From Channa striata (taxonomy: Eukaryota > Chordata > Actinopteri > Anabantiformes > Channidae): DNA of 64,000 bases. This document shows, in pieces, positions 39,960-54,334 of the stretch. The notes under the pieces were generated by a model. That model did no database searches, was not told the DNA's origin, and was given only the letters and a program-made list of their open reading frames with translations. Numbering within the stretch: the stretch's first letter is position 1; the number at the start of each line of letters is the position of its first letter. A program made the translations under genes and the position numbers. The DNA lies in the NCBI GenBank assembly GCA_033026295.1, contig CM065169.1, forward strand, positions 10,522,462 through 10,586,461, in the 5' to 3' direction.

Positions 39960-40494
39960 AAGCAAGTGGCGATAAGTTCACAGCGGAGGATTATTTCTGC
40001 TCCAGAAACCGTCAGGCGAGATCTCAGCAGCCAGCGTCGTCACGCGGAGGCTAAAATTCCAGTTGTACTCGCTGTTCTGTGGATGGGTGTATATAAACAT
40101 CTACCATGTATCGAGGGTGATGATTTCTGTGCCGCTGCAGTCACGCACCTGTTTGCATTGTCTCCGCTTTCCTGGTTCTCATGTTGAGGTTGCAGTGATT
40201 TCACCAACACAACTCACAGTGGGTCAGGTTGTGATTTTCTTTTATTCTCGGAACCTTCCGCTTTGTGTAGCGTACTTTAGTTGAACTACATCTAAATAAA
40301 TCTGTGTTAAGAGATTTGGTAAAATCTCACAAATATATATGCTCGTTTTGAATTCGATGGCAGCAACACGTCTCCAAAAAAGACTGGACAGGGGGCTGTT
40401 TACCACTGTGTCTCGTGTGACTGTGGATCATTGCCACTCAATACCAGTTTTAATCTTTTCTATCATGACCCTGAGAGGTCAAAGCTCTGCAATT

Positions 40495-40620
40495 TGAGGA
40501 AACACATGCAAACAGACAAAACACGAGCAATTACACAAAAAGAACTTCACAAATTAGACAACACGGGCACATTAAGCAGCTAAGACACACAACACAACAA
40601 AATGACCAAATGCGTTTACA
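40495..40620. repeat. Degenerate A/C-rich tandem-like repeat
   Basis: ACACAA/ACAAAA phrases recur, including CAACAAAATGACCAAATG, close in wording to the repeat at 20.74-20.99 kb. Probably the same kind of teleost simple-sequence-derived repeat. Confidence 0.4.
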
Positions 40621-43564
40621 CAACGGAAATGGCTCAGGTCTTTTCCGGCCTTACGTTGCCCATCCCCACACTTTTGAGATGTGTTACTGGCATCGAATTC
40701 ATTAACTGGAACATAGATTGGAAAAACAACCTAATATTTTCAGTGTTCGATATCTTGAAGCATTTACAATAACAAGGTTTAGGAAATTGCTTTAATAAAT
40801 CAATTGCAAATCATTGTTAATCACGGTCTCTATATTGAATTATAAGTACACACATTTGTGTCATTTTAATAGTTTTATGATTCTTGGTCCTCCACTGGTT
40901 ATACTGGAAGCCTGTGCAAAATAGCCAGCTGTCAACGAGGGAATTACAGAACCTACCTACGTCATGGAGAGGAGAAATGTGTGTGTGTGCATATTTCCAA
41001 GTTGGATTGTGTCAACATTCCCTATCGTATTTTCCTATGTTCCCTTGTCATTCTCAAGAACATGCACACACAAGCACCTTTCACTGCCCTCACTGCTGAT
41101 CATCCACACATGAACCAGATGAGCGCACACACACACAGTCTCTCTTTTACCCTGCCTATGTCCTCCATAGGTTTAACCTCCCACACAAATCCCACAGTAA
41201 GAGCAACATGGATTTTTGACGAGAACAAATGTGAATTATGGTTGAAAAGAAAAACAAACATTCAGCAGCTTCATTAGACTGAGCTGTGATTTGCTGATGT
41301 AGAACATGTATATAGATGTGTGATGATGCAAAATCTCCATATTTACATCCTTTTTGCTGGGATGTGCTCCTTTTGGGGGTTCAGTGTCAAATGAGCGCAA
41401 ATGCAGGTCACGCAAAGCTCGAGGGAAAACAATGTCTACTTTGTCCACGTGTATATGTTGTGGTGGGATCTGAACTCAGCTAAAACCCTGCCCCCCCCCA
41501 CCTCTACTCATCACCCCCGTGCCTCATCACGAACCACCACTTTTCATCACAAGCCTGCTACAAGTTGTGTGAGGCACAGGATGCAGTCAGCCATTCTCGG
41601 CTGAAATATGATGAGAAGCGCAGTGGTCGGATAAAAATAGTTCCCTTCTCTTCAATCTCAGTGTACTTCTGTTCTGAGATGAGTACGTTCCAGGAGAACA
41701 GGAACTACGTGTGAGATGAACACAAGACGCAGCACGAGAAGTTACATAAAGTGCTTTTTTGGTTTGTTGCTGCAGAAACGCTTACATTTAATATTGTGGA
41801 GCTTCTCAATCCTTTAATATTTGGACTGATTGACATTCACATCTGATAATCATGGATCTGCTGGTTCTGTTTTTAATTTTCTTAAAAAGGATTTAATCCC
41901 TCATGCGACATCAAACTTTGTACATGTGTGCTTACAGTTTGGATTTGGTCGTTTAATTCCTCAGTTCATTTTTTCCGTTATCTTGACACCATAATATTTA
42001 TTGTAGAGTGATTTTCAGTGATGGTTTATTAATTTGAACATTTTGTTCTCAAGAACCAATTTAAACCCAGTAATGGTGTTGCAATGTTGATTAATGGAAA
42101 GAACACGTGACTGCAGCAATATGCATATTTAGAATTAGACAGAGGTGCGTTCACCGAAAATAGGAAATTGAAAAAGCTTTTGTTTCTGACTGGCTCTGCA
42201 GGCCATTGCTGTGCTCTATACTCAGCGTGTGCTTTTCTCTAGGGGCAAAAAAGTGAAGCGTTCTAATCAAACACATTACGTGCTGTTTGTTTTGATCCAT
42301 ACAAAAATGCAAGTGTATCAATTAATAGTCTAAACTAGTTTCCTGGCAACTGATTTCAAGCAATATTTGTTTTATATATGGGTTAAACACACTATATTTA
42401 ATGAGCTTAAGGGAATAAATGTAAAAGATAGTAATGTAGAAAAGATGTGGGAGTCGTTGTGCTAAGCTAATCACGTCATGGCGCCAGCATCAGATCTGAA
42501 GGAATTCTTCAATTTGTTGCTGAGCTTTACATAAAAAGATTGATATCACTCACACGTCTGCCTGTTAAACATGAAACAGGAAGTGATTCGTTTCGCTTAG
42601 CAAAAAACCTGAAATCCGGACTCTGTCCAAAAGCAACAAATTATATGATTTGTCGTTGTTATTAAGAATTGATCAAACGGTAATGTGATGTGCGTTGACT
42701 GAGCTGAGCTAACTCGCTGGCTCTGTCACACTGTAGCATTTGAGCTGATAATGTCGGAATTACTAGGATCAGGTAATTTTGTTTTCAGTCCAGTCACCAC
42801 AAACAAAACTACATTAACGCTTAACAGGAAGTGCAGATTTCTGAGATGAATGATGAACGTAGTAAGACATTAGTGTTTCTGGATAAACCGTCTCTCGTCA
42901 GTCTGTCATTTGGCGATTTTCTACATTTTATTTTAGACCTAAAAGACTTTCCAAGACATACTGACAATAAAACTCTGAGATTTTCTAAAAATCCAAGTAG
43001 ATAATGGGATTGTTCATCTCTTTCTGATGTGTTTCTCTTGCCAAAGACCCAGAGCTGCTACTATGTAACATAAAACCCGAGGAAGAAGCGTGTGTGTAGG
43101 GGCTGAAAACAGGATTAGGTTTCCGTGTGTGTATGTATATGCTTGAGCGCGAGCATCCATACGTCAGCATGTTTGCCCTGCATCTTTCTGCGCACTCTGC
43201 CTCTTCCCTTTTAATGAGTCGTGATCAGCAGGCATCGCTCACGCTCACTAAAATTAGACTTTTAGTTGTCTGCTCACTGAACTGCTCAGCACTGCTTCAT
43301 TATTGAAGACCTGGGAAAAGGCTGAGGACTGCCATGTTCTCCCTCTCTCTCTCTGTCTCTCTGTCTTTGTCTCTCTGCTTGCTGTGTTTTGTTGCCAGGA
43401 CGTGAAGTGGAAGTCGGTGCTCGGTGCGTGTCACTGTGTCATTCACTCACTGCTGCATGGTGATAATAATATCTTCGAGGCTTTTCCCCTTATCGCGCTC
43501 TGTGTGTGTGCATCCGCGTTCACGCTGTTCATGAATAACATCTGACGTCAGAGGAGTGGGAGGT

Positions 43565-43566
<2 letters not shown>

Positions 43567-43600
<34 letters not shown>
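43567..43600. repeat. (AC)17 microsatellite
   Basis: Seventeen uninterrupted AC units, with a second short CA run at about 43619-43630. Confidence 0.95.
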
Positions 43601-43603
<3 letters not shown>

Positions 43604-44750
43604 CTCACTCACAGAAATACACACACACACTCTGATGTCCACAGTTATCCTTGATATAAACTATTACATGCCACTCACTTTTCAAAACATACATTTAATC
43701 ATATCTCTGATGCTATTGTCAAGCTGTAGCTACCTTTTTTTAGTATGGACTTTTATTTAGCCTCAGATTTAAATTTGACTGTGCCTCACTAATATACTAG
43801 ATTTTACTGATTATCAACAAATCTTTTGGGATGGCACCAAAAGATGTTGCATTTGGTGCCAAAACCATATTCCTCTGAACCACAGGCCTCCATTTTGTTG
43901 TCCTTGTTGTTTTGTTGTTACCATTTACTTCTCTAAAAGAGCAATATTTTTGCCAAAACCGATTTTTTTTGTAAATACTACATTTTTATATTTGTTCTAT
44001 TTTGCAATGCAAATTGGGCAAATGTTCTTATAATTTTGTCAGTCAGCAATTGTATGTATGAAATTGTAAGAGGTGCTAAACAAATATAGTTTGATTGAGT
44101 GATTGACAGATTGATTGACAGATCAGCAAAGACAGATGTTATGTAAAAACCCGGTTTTTAAGGAAAAACCTGAAGCACTTAGTACAGAAAAAAGACAAAA
44201 GCAGGTCCCATGCAGAGCACAAAGTGTCACCAATCAGTGCCATGAATTATATGGTACAACCTCCATAAACTGCCTTCTTCTTCTCTTCCTGTTCACGCTG
44301 TCCTGTGCGGGGGTGGTCCTTTTCCTTTTTTAGGAGTGCAGCAGGAAGTCTATCAGGACGATGATTTTCATCTGTGCTGCCTCCTCCTCGTCTGTATCAG
44401 CTGATGGATTCTGTCATTTTCTCTTTCTCTGTCTCTGGGGTCTGTGACTTAAGTTGCTGCTTGTTCAATTTCTTTGTTCATGACACATTATTATATTGGC
44501 ATATTCCTGCACTCAGTCCCCAATGATGTCACTCGTTGACATCCTTTATATTTTTCATTGTGTATTTTTTTTCTACACAATTTACATTGACAGTAATTTG
44601 CCAAAAAGTTCCTGCCAAAATATACTGATGAACACAGACACATCCTTTTGTGAGTCTGCATACCTTGTATGTTCCAGATACCAGCCTGACTAGGACTGCA
44701 CCTAAAGTGTGTAAAATCCAGGAGTTATACGCTTTAACCTCTGAGGAATG

Positions 44751-44776
44751 TACTGAGCTTTGGTAAAAGCTCAGTA
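44751..44776. repeat. Perfect inverted repeat (11-bp stem, 4-nt loop)
   Basis: TACTGAGCTTT (44751-44761) and AAAGCTCAGTA (44766-44776) are exact reverse complements separated by GGTA. A T run follows on the plus strand. Confidence 0.8.
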
Positions 44777-46701
44777 TTTTTTGTAAAATCTTTTTTTCTA
44801 ATTGCCTCCACAACAACAAAATGTGTGTCTCATTTTTAAATACAACCTAAAACTGTGTGTGCGGCTCAGTGTACCACAGGCTTTGCACCATTCACCTTTC
44901 AGAGTGTTGTGCCTCTAGTGGGCAGGGAAGAAGTGGAAGCTGTTTGAAGACTGACAGATTCTGGGTCCTTGAACGCTCTTATGTCATAAGAGTCATTCTT
45001 ACCCTTATCTCCAGTAAGACACAGGATGTTGTAAATCTGTCTAAAGATTGAGTTTAACAATTATGTTTTATGCTATATTAAAGGCACAGATAATATTTTT
45101 CCTCTGTCATCTTAACGACCTTCTGTCTAATATTGATGGTTGATGACTAGTATGGGGACCAAGACAAAACACTAAGAAAGGCTGGTAATATACGTGAGTT
45201 AAAGTATTTTGGGTGAGGAGTAGATCGATAACGTTTTTTTGGAAACAGGGTGGATCAGCGTTCTCAACAGTCAGGTGGAGCCACCGCTCATCTCATCGAC
45301 TCCGCCCATGGCAGTTATTTTCACAGAATGACACACGAGTTATAAAAAGAGGTTATGGAACTATAGCTTGGATTTATGTTTTCTCAGAGGATGCTGTGCT
45401 TAGAAAACTACTGATACAGACCAGCAGCACATGCTGTGGCAGATGGAACATTATTACATATAAACCTGGAGATGGGATTTGAACAAAGAACGGAATTCTT
45501 GTCAGTGCCCTGATCATTATTGTTTTATTAGTAGAGGTTATTTGCTTTTCTTCAGCCTCACCACATAATACTATAACTCATCTAACCCCACAAAAATAAA
45601 CTTTATGGCCCCTATGATCATCCCAGTAACACCATATGGAGACACTGGTTATGTCTTGAATCTGTGTCGTTACAGGTCAGTAAGAAGCTTTGTTGATCCA
45701 ACTGTTAGCTGTGGATACCTTCAGGTGAACGAACACAAACACACTCTACGAAGCTGCCACACAATGGCGAGGTTAGTGCAATGAGTCAAAGCTGAACTCG
45801 GTCATCGAGGTCACTCGGGCCGTTTGTTGCCAGCGACCCCCTTGAACCCTCTCCCATATAAACAGGCAGGTATGTTGGGAATGCCCACATGCATTTACAG
45901 GCATGTTTTGTGCCACCGGTGGCATTTGTGTGGTTAATCAGTCGGAGCGAGCAGTGGGGTCTTTTGTTTTGGACTGGGGGACAGGCTGAAAGAACCTATG
46001 AGCATCAGCAACATCCTGCTTCTTTCAGTATGGAATAGAGGATGCATTCCTGTTACATAGCAGCATTGTGATCTCACAGAGAGACTGGGGAAGAGGAGGA
46101 GAAAGCCTTCATCTGCACAGACCTCCACCAATTTTTGAGGTTTAAACTTCTAAGACGAGGAGAAAAGACAATGGGCATCGTAAAAGAGTGGAGAAAAATA
46201 CAACATAGTTCCAAGTTAAGAACAGTCACTGTCAAAGAACTAGTGGGTAGTGAACAAATGCCAGCTCAGGGAATAAATTATGACACACTTTAATATTTTC
46301 TGGCCTCAATAGAATGTTTTTTTTTTTCATTGCCAGAGCTCAAACTTATTTCACACTTGTGTAATGTCTAACATTAGCACTCAGGACCTGATTAACTGGT
46401 CTCTGCTGTGTCTCCCAGGTCGTGTAGATACAGTTGTGTGGGGCCCTCTGGCCCTCATACATCCAGACAGAGTGGCCTGTGTCCAGCGGAGGAGCCAGGT
46501 GACGCCAGTGGGCCACACTGAGCCTGTTGTTAAAACCTACACATGAGGAGTGGGGGGTTAGGGGTTCGAAGAGGGGTGGGGGGTAAAACACGGTGGTGCT
46601 CAGGGAGAAATGTAAGGGAGCAGGGGAATTAAAAAAACAAAGGAGAAGGAGGGAGGGGGTTATTGAAACATGCACTGAGGGGAGCAGGATTATGGCAAGT
46701 T

Positions 46702-46720
46702 TGTGTGTGTGTGTGTGTGT
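46702..46720. repeat. TG microsatellite
   Basis: About nine TG units. Confidence 0.9.
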
Positions 46721-49489
46721 CGGAAGTTAAAGCTGTTCCCAGTTACCCCCTTCACCTCCAACTCCCCTTTCCTCTCTGCCTTGTAAATGGCAGCATTCTG
46801 CCCGCCCCACATGGCTGGCAGATTGCTAACATGACAGGGGCAGGGATTTCGCTGCTTGGAGGGAGATGAGGCAAGATGCCCTTGAATAACAGTCAAATCT
46901 TGTTCTCTCACAACCTCTAGTTGTGTAACCATCTTCTTGACAAGGTGAACCTGTAAAAACATTGCAAATCCTGCTCAGTTCGGGGCAAAAATGACCCAAC
47001 AAGAACCAAGTGTATTCATCATAAAGCATTTAGCTAATATTATTAGGAAAAGAAAGTGTATTTATGACCCCAAGTGTCCACAGTAAACATCTATTATAGT
47101 AGCCACAGGCAAAGGGGGCTTCTAACAGTAAGCGTCTGTTGTTTGGAAGAATCATGGCTCTGTGGCCTTTATGCTCGCTGCATAAATAAGTCAGGCCTCC
47201 AGGAATTTGTGGAGCACTTTTTACAAATTTGCCTAAAAAATGTTTTAATAAAATCTCATGCAGAGTCTCAGAAATAAACATCCTCATCCATCTTTAAAAC
47301 GGATGCCGAGTCGTGTGAGTTTTCGTGCACCATATTTGTGAGGATCCCCATCTTTTCGATGAGTAAAACGGAGCCTGTGGTTTGACTTTCTGTAATGATT
47401 CTGAAAAAAGGCTACGGCTAAACTCAGTGCTGCTGCGATCCGGACATTCAGCTCCTCCGTGTAACGTCTACAGATGTTCAGCGCTACAGTGCATGTCTGC
47501 AACCGGTGGGAAAAAATTGTTTAATATTAATAAACTGTAATTATCCAGTAACATCAACATGTGTTAAAAGCCATGTTGATTGTAAATATGCATATGGAAC
47601 AAAATCTTCTCGCCGTGTTTCACTGTTTAGTTGAAAGTTTGTAGTTTGAAAGAATCCTTTGTTACGTAATTCCTGCTCTGGTAGTAGTCCATCTGGGAGT
47701 ACTATTGGCATGTACAATCATGTGTGAGAGTGTGTCAGTGTGTGGGCGAGAACAGGATAGAAAGAGTCAAGTGAGTGAGTGTGTGTGTATGAGCTCTGTG
47801 TGTGTGTGTCTGTCAGTCTTATTATGTTTTAATGCAGTTGATTAAATCAAATTCATTTCAGAATGTAATTTTGTAATGCCTATTTTTTCCAGGCGATGAT
47901 CTGAATAGGTTTGACAGTGAATGAAAGCCAACCTTGTTGCCAGTATTCAAGCGCTTCTGTAGCTTATTTGTGAGTATGTGTGCGGGGGCAGCAGCAGGCT
48001 GGTGAGTGGGCCGCTCACTGCCTTCCACTCTCTCCACAATCAGAGACACTTCCATGCCGTTTGCTACCAAAGCCATTCACAGCCATCACTAAAGAGTCCC
48101 AGAGACAGGATGCAGGCCAAGCCGGATCTGCTATTGCTTGGCCACGGGAAAGCGACTCGGTTCCAGCATTATGTAAACCTGCCAGATCAAGCTGTGTAGT
48201 CATTTGGTCGCACGCTTAATTTACATTTTCAGCAGCGGAATGAAAGAACGGAAGTCCTTCTTTTCTGTTCTTTAGCTGTCGCAGCAGGGTGGAGAAATAC
48301 CTGCAAAAAGTCTGCAGATGAAAGAGAGAGAAAAGGTGTGTGGTGTCACTAAAATTTACCTTCTGAGGAGCTGGAGCAGAAGGACCAACGTAAAGCTGTC
48401 ATTGTGTCACCACACAATAAGAAACCTGTTCAAAACTGAATCGCTCTCATGGGAGGCAACAAAAACAAGACGAATCTGATTGATGATTCTCACCTGAGGG
48501 CATGTCCTACACGAAGACAACATGATGGGAAGCCACGGTGCTGTTTACATAACCATAGCGAGGATCAATGTCTTTTACTGGCCTGTCGTAAACTCAGAGA
48601 TTCAGATCTGGAGGCGAAGAAGCTCATTCAGGCTAAGAACAGTAAAACAAAGACAGGCCGCCTGGAGGAAAACACTCTGCTGGACGAGTCCTGTCTACAG
48701 CTGTGTCAAGCCTTTGATTTGCTTGTGTGTCCAGATGTTTCTGGCTATTAGCAGGGGGACAGCTGAGTGAGGGCCTGTCAAATCAAGGTTGCCACCTAGT
48801 GCTCAGTGCTATAAAGACAGGAGGAGAGACACCTGGGCACAGTGATGCTGTGCAGAGTGACTGAATGTGGTGAAGTGGTGCATTGTCTCTCCTCCTGCGA
48901 GGGAAATGTTTTCTACATATTATAGATATTATAATAAAATGTCTACAGTTAGACTAGTTAGTACATGTCACGTGAGTAATAATAAAATCATAAAGTCATG
49001 TCAGAGAATGTAGCACATGTGATGCTTTGCACATTCGGATGAATCACTAATGAGCAGCTATTAGATGTTGCACATATGAAAGAGACACCCCACCCATTTA
49101 ACACATAAAATTCATTTTACTACTCGGTTTGAGTACGACCCAGCCTGTAAAAACTGTGCTTTTATGACTTTTGTGACAATGGAGGGAGTTTTCCAAAGCC
49201 TGAGAAAATAACTCGTTAACAGAAAGTTAGTGAAACAGATTTAGTGCCAGCTCTGTCTCACACCTATGTAACGGCAGCTGCTGGGGACGTCGAGAGAGTA
49301 ATACAGGAAATATTACTCAAAGTGGATTCAGATCCTGAATGTAAAGGGGAAGAACCTGCTTTTCCATAAAAGATATTTGACCAGTGTGCTTCCAAAAGGA
49401 GGATCGTGCCTAAGATTTTTCGGACACAGCTTAGTCTTACAACAGATACTGTAGTTCACAGTTGTGGTTTCAACTTCAATCAGGGGAAG

Positions 49490-49580
49490 GTGGTGCACAG
49501 AGGGAGAAACTTTAACGGCACAATCTCCAGGTGGGAGATTTAAAAACTTTCAATAACTTTCAGAAATCATAGAGATTCAG
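49490..49580. repeat. Dispersed repeat, copy 1
   Basis: CTCCAGGTGGGAGATTTAAA followed by AACTTTCAATAACTTTCAG closely resembles CTCCAGGAGGGAGATTTAAA at 57378-57397, which is also followed by TTTTCAGTTACTT. The similarity suggests two diverged members of one interspersed family; the full extent is not resolved. Confidence 0.4.
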
Positions 49581-52500
49581 CACAGTGGGACCATCTCCTA
49601 CATCATCACCTCCATCCAAAGCTCAGTTTTTTAGTGTTTGCTTGTACCAGCTCTTTAAACAACAATGGATGTGTAAAACCACCCTGTCATTCAGAAAACA
49701 ACTGGATATTTCACCTATAAGAACATACCGGATATTCTGTTCAGCTGCTCGTGAGAAAGATGTAATTTGCAAATGAGAAAAGTTAGAAGGTGAATATAGC
49801 AAATGAGCCGGCTTCAGTTGGGAATGAGTCACTGGCCCGGCAGCTCCACATGGCAGATATATGTCCAAAAGTGCTGAGCGGACAGAGAGGTGACAGGCAA
49901 GGCTTAGCTGACCCAGCAGGGTCTGTCTGACTGCAGACTCATCAGCATAGCCTTACAATACAAAGTGCACTCTCTTTCCTGGAAACCCAACGCCGCGGTT
50001 AAGACTTCGCCATCAAAAACAAAGCGTATGATTGGCATTAATTTCCACCGAACCTTCACACTCAAGCATGTGCCAGTTCGCACTCTGCCCTCATGAGAGC
50101 TGCCATCACGAAGCACAGGTTCTGCTCTTGCTGTCAGTTTTTCGAAATGAACGTGAATCACCCCTCGCACTGAACCAAAGTAGCCTCGCCTGTTGCATAA
50201 CTGCCATCAGTGGGGTGGTCAGCAGGCCTAAGCTGCTGAGCCCTCCTGTGATCGTCGCTCTCTCTTTTCTAGGGTTCCCGTCCAGAAAAAACAAAGCCAT
50301 ATGAGCTGATAACAACCAGGAAATGAGTTCCATAGAGAATGACACAGAAGCCCAGGCCTGTTTCATATCCAGTCGATTATAATAAGGCGAAAATGGAATT
50401 GATGCCTGTTGTGATGGGCTGCACTTTGCTTTCATGTGGTCGTGAAGCTTTGAAGGTTCATAAGAGACTTATGTTCTCTCTTATTATGTTGCAATGAAGC
50501 ACATCCACTAAACTCCCCAGCAAAACGTGGATCAGACGGAGTCACGTTTCGGAAGCTGGATGAAGATGTGAGAATGTTTTGATGAGCCAGCAGCAGTAGG
50601 CTGTGTTTTGACTGTGCAAGTGACAAAACGAGGGGCGAAAAACGACCACGGTTTTCTTTTTAAGACTAGAGTCTCTAGTAAATGGAGTATATTTAAAAGA
50701 ACAAACACAAATACAAGAAATAAGACGCAGAGAATAAAGTTATACACACATATGTAGTTATTTTCACGGCACTTCTATTTCTTTACTTGGAATGTCGTGC
50801 ATGTCTGTGAGTCTCCCACAAAGAGAAAGGCGTTGCAGTCTCACATACAGCTAACCTCTTTTAATGTTCTAAAATTACTAAATTACTAACTGAATATTAA
50901 AAACTAACAACAGACTAAACAACTATGTGAAATGTAACAGTTTTGCTTACAGTGACATTAAACAGTGACACACTGCAGTTTTTTCTGTTTTTCAGCCTAT
51001 TGATTTGGTTTTATGGTCTATAATTTTGCAGCGAGCTGGTGAAAACAGCGCACTAGTTAACAGCCAACGTAGCTGGTGGAGACCATAACGGAGCAAAAAG
51101 AGACTGATTAATGGCCAACAACTTTGGTTTTACTCCTTTTATTGAGTAACTTTTTTTGTGAAAATAAACTAAAATGTAGAACTTCCTTTTTAGGTTTTGG
51201 GTTCAGATTTGGCCTGAGTTTACCCTGAGCCAGTCACAACAGAATGATTTTCCAATCAATAAAATTAAAGGAAAGCTGATTAAAAAGTCACAGTAGAGAC
51301 TATCATTAAAACTAGTGTTAACTGAAGCTTGTGTATAACATGGATCCAACCTTACATTATCTATGGACGCTGGCATTAGGATTTTTAGGATTAGAAAGGT
51401 TAGCTGGGGTTAAAAACTAATTGTATGTGATGATTTAGTGATTGTTCATGAAGTAACATTCTCTGCATTCTGTTCTTTGGTTTCGCACCCAAAACAAGCT
51501 CCTAACAGCCAAAAACAAGCTTTTTTTACCCGACCCGTCTGCTAACATTCACGTGTGTGGACCCTAACAGATGTGACACACCTCACTAATGCAGGCTCAG
51601 ACCTCAAATCTCTCTTCCCATTGGCTCAATTGGCTCCCAAAGGAGAAAAAGTCATTGTGAAGATTGAGTTTATTTAAATAGAAAAATAACCAAGAACAAA
51701 TCTTGAAAACCATCATTTTTCAGTTTAAGGTGTGTAATGTAAATACGAAAGAATGTACTTTAAGGTAAAAAAAATTATTGAAAGAGACATTACATGTAAA
51801 TACAAAGATATGAATTGAAAGCTCTTGATTGATTCTTGTTGATTTAGTTGCTAGACATTAGTTAAGTTGATTTGTTAATATCTATAATTGTTGAGTTACG
51901 GTTTATTTAGGTAAGGGGGTAGAAAAAACGCTAAGGCCTCAAACGACCCCCTTTTTCAGTTTGATTAAATGTTCTCTTTGCTGTTGTTGCTGTATATCTC
52001 CTTTTTCCTCCTGATCACCTCCAACTGAAATAAATGAAACTAACTAAGCGCCCCCAGATACGAGGTCCACAGTTGGGACCTTCTGGAGACATTAGTGTTT
52101 CTTCCTCTTCTCTGCTCATTGTGTGATTACTCAGAGCAAAAGTATAATAACAAAAGCACATCAGACAAATTATTCTCATTTTGCTGAGTACCACACTATT
52201 TAATGTACACAAAGAACGATAGCTGCGACCTTCAGGTCTCACTGAACATTAACCCACCCTGCCGCCCGGTCTGTGTTGTCTGTCTGGGCTTGTGTGTGAT
52301 CTCTTCAATCCCCTGGACACCAACACCTTGTTCCCTCTCCTCCACGTCTGTTTACAACCTCCAGTGTCAACAACGCCTCAGCGCCATGGCAACGCACACC
52401 TCCACGAGGAGCCGCGAACACCGGCCTCCACTTTCAACTATGTTTTACAACTGGTTTTAGACAGGGAAAATACTTTGAAGTGGTGCCCGACGCTGAGAGA

Positions 52501-53558
52501 GAAATATGCCTTTGATGTGGGGGAGCAAGCTAGTGTTTTATGTTACTGCAGGTGCTAAAATCTGTTAACAATACAAAATAAAGCCTATTCATAGCACAAA
52601 AATCCAGCTTTATAACCCCAGTGTGAAGTTGGTCGTACAACCACAATACACACGGACTGATTCAACTTTAAGTAGGTTTACACTCCCACTTTCAACATTC
52701 AAATGATACATATTTGATATAGGAGCATGAAAGAATTGTTCACTTTGTATGAAACCTCTATTAAGTCTTTGTCTGATTTTGCTTATTTTGGGATCCGGGG
52801 CTTATTTAACCAAGATCGCTGTTGATCCACTGGAAATTCTGCATTGAGTCGCAATTCTTTTGAAGGCTCTTCTATGAGAAAAAGTTTGTCTGAAGTCATA
52901 TAAACAGATGTATTTCTGCTGTCTTTTTGTTTCGTGGTACACCTGCTTCAACACCACCGGGACCAAACCCTCCTCTGCTCCTCATCGAGGATGGGACAGG
53001 TTTTTCAAATGCCACCGTTACAAATGTGCTGCAGCTCCTCGTGTTGATTCATCTAATTCTCTATTCACCCGAGATGACTTATGCATAAAGCAAGTTTTCA
53101 CACATAAACAGTAAAAAAAACGTTACTCATAAAATCACTGAGAGAAAGAGAACTCAACACCCTCCTCCGATCAGAGAAACTAAGATTCTCGTGTTCTCGT
53201 GAAAAATTTACGTTTTTCAAGAAAGCCAATTGTCAGTTCGTTCCTAAGTGTGTGTAAGTAATGAGCAGTTGTGCTTTTTCACAAGCATCTACGAAAGACA
53301 ATAAAGCCTGAAGTCAAAGTGCAATTAGTGAACTAAAGGTGCCCAATAAGGAAAAAGACTGATGAGACTGATTCAAATGCTCTTTCTCTTTTAACGTCTT
53401 GGCATGTGAAATAAAAAAGAAAAGATTTTAGAAATGAGAAGCGTAGCATTTCGTTCCAAAAAAAATCTGGGAGATCAAAGTCGTCCTCCCTGTCTCCTCT
53501 CATTCCTGATGGGTGTAAGAGATCAGAGGCCAGATGATGCAGTCACACTGCAGAGCTG

Positions 53559-53585
53559 CACACACACACACACACACACACACAC
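53559..53585. repeat. CA microsatellite
   Basis: About 13 CA units. Confidence 0.95.
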
Positions 53586-53773
53586 CTAATCTCTTCAGAC
53601 CCCTCCCCCAAGAAGAAATACCTCTCTGAAAAATTATAGGTGGATTATATTTTCCAGACTGAACAGAAACTAGGGCCTCCTTTTAATAAAAGAAAACATC
53701 AAAGGAATATTCTGAGGAACAACATGTTATTATAGCAAAATCACTCTCCACATTGCCACTACAATGAAACAGT

Positions 53774-53802
53774 TATATATCTATATATATCTATATATAT
53801 AA
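53774..53802. repeat. TATATATC microsatellite
   Basis: Alternating TA interrupted regularly by C, giving a 10-bp period of CTATATATAT. Confidence 0.85.
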
Positions 53803-54334
53803 ACATTAAGTGCCACATAACATGCTTAATAATTGATAAGGTTTGAATTGGTTTCAGGCCCAGGTAGAATATGATTTTATCATCCGAGAGAAAAACACCC
53901 GTGTTATTGAAAGATTCGATAAGTCACTTCCCTGCTGTTTCAGGTCCAAGCCCACACTGACCACTGCACTGACCCCACGGTGTAAATAATTCAGATTCAC
54001 ATTATGTTTTCCTTTGCACTGCTATTTAAACTTAATGAAATACCCCATACATACAGACACACACACACCCATGCAGACTCTACAGTGCTTCTTAATTAGT
54101 TCAGTTAAATGATATGATTTTTATAATATCTTATACAGTATATCACCACTAAAACAGTAGGAAATTAACATTTTTATATTTTAAAATATGCTTTAGAAAA
54201 ACACCTCAACATAAAATTTTGGGGGTTTTGTTATCTACATTCACTGTGATGGTAAGGCTCCATTACAGCTGAATGATATCTAGAGCTTCTGGAGCAACTG
54301 CACATTAAAACAGCATGGTTCCACAGTAAAATCA

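Larger units (their letters stand above)
33201..54334. other. Gene-poor interval between pim3 and creld2
   Basis: About 21 kb without a recognisable gene. It holds the orphan CpG patch at 34.9 kb, hairpins at 39.9 and 44.75 kb, microsatellites, a degenerate repeat at 40.5 kb, and GATTGA tandem phrases at 44092-44122. Unremarkable ORFs of 100-109 codons (34727-35053, 39286-39600, 46346-46675, 48449-48751, 50106-50435) have no recognisable domain. Scattered low-repeat stretches such as 48040-48240 could be regulatory. Confidence 0.6.

Noticed and set aside
39876..40187. 103-codon ORF spanning the 17-bp hairpin
   Set aside because: The ORF crosses the inverted repeat and has no recognisable domain; coincidental.
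46558..46572. B-box-like GGTTCGAAG suggesting a tRNA or SINE
   Set aside because: No matching A box at the right distance and no cloverleaf could be traced.
48449..48751. 100-codon hydrophilic ORF
   Set aside because: No family resemblance, no flanking splice signals judged convincing, and the length is expected by chance.
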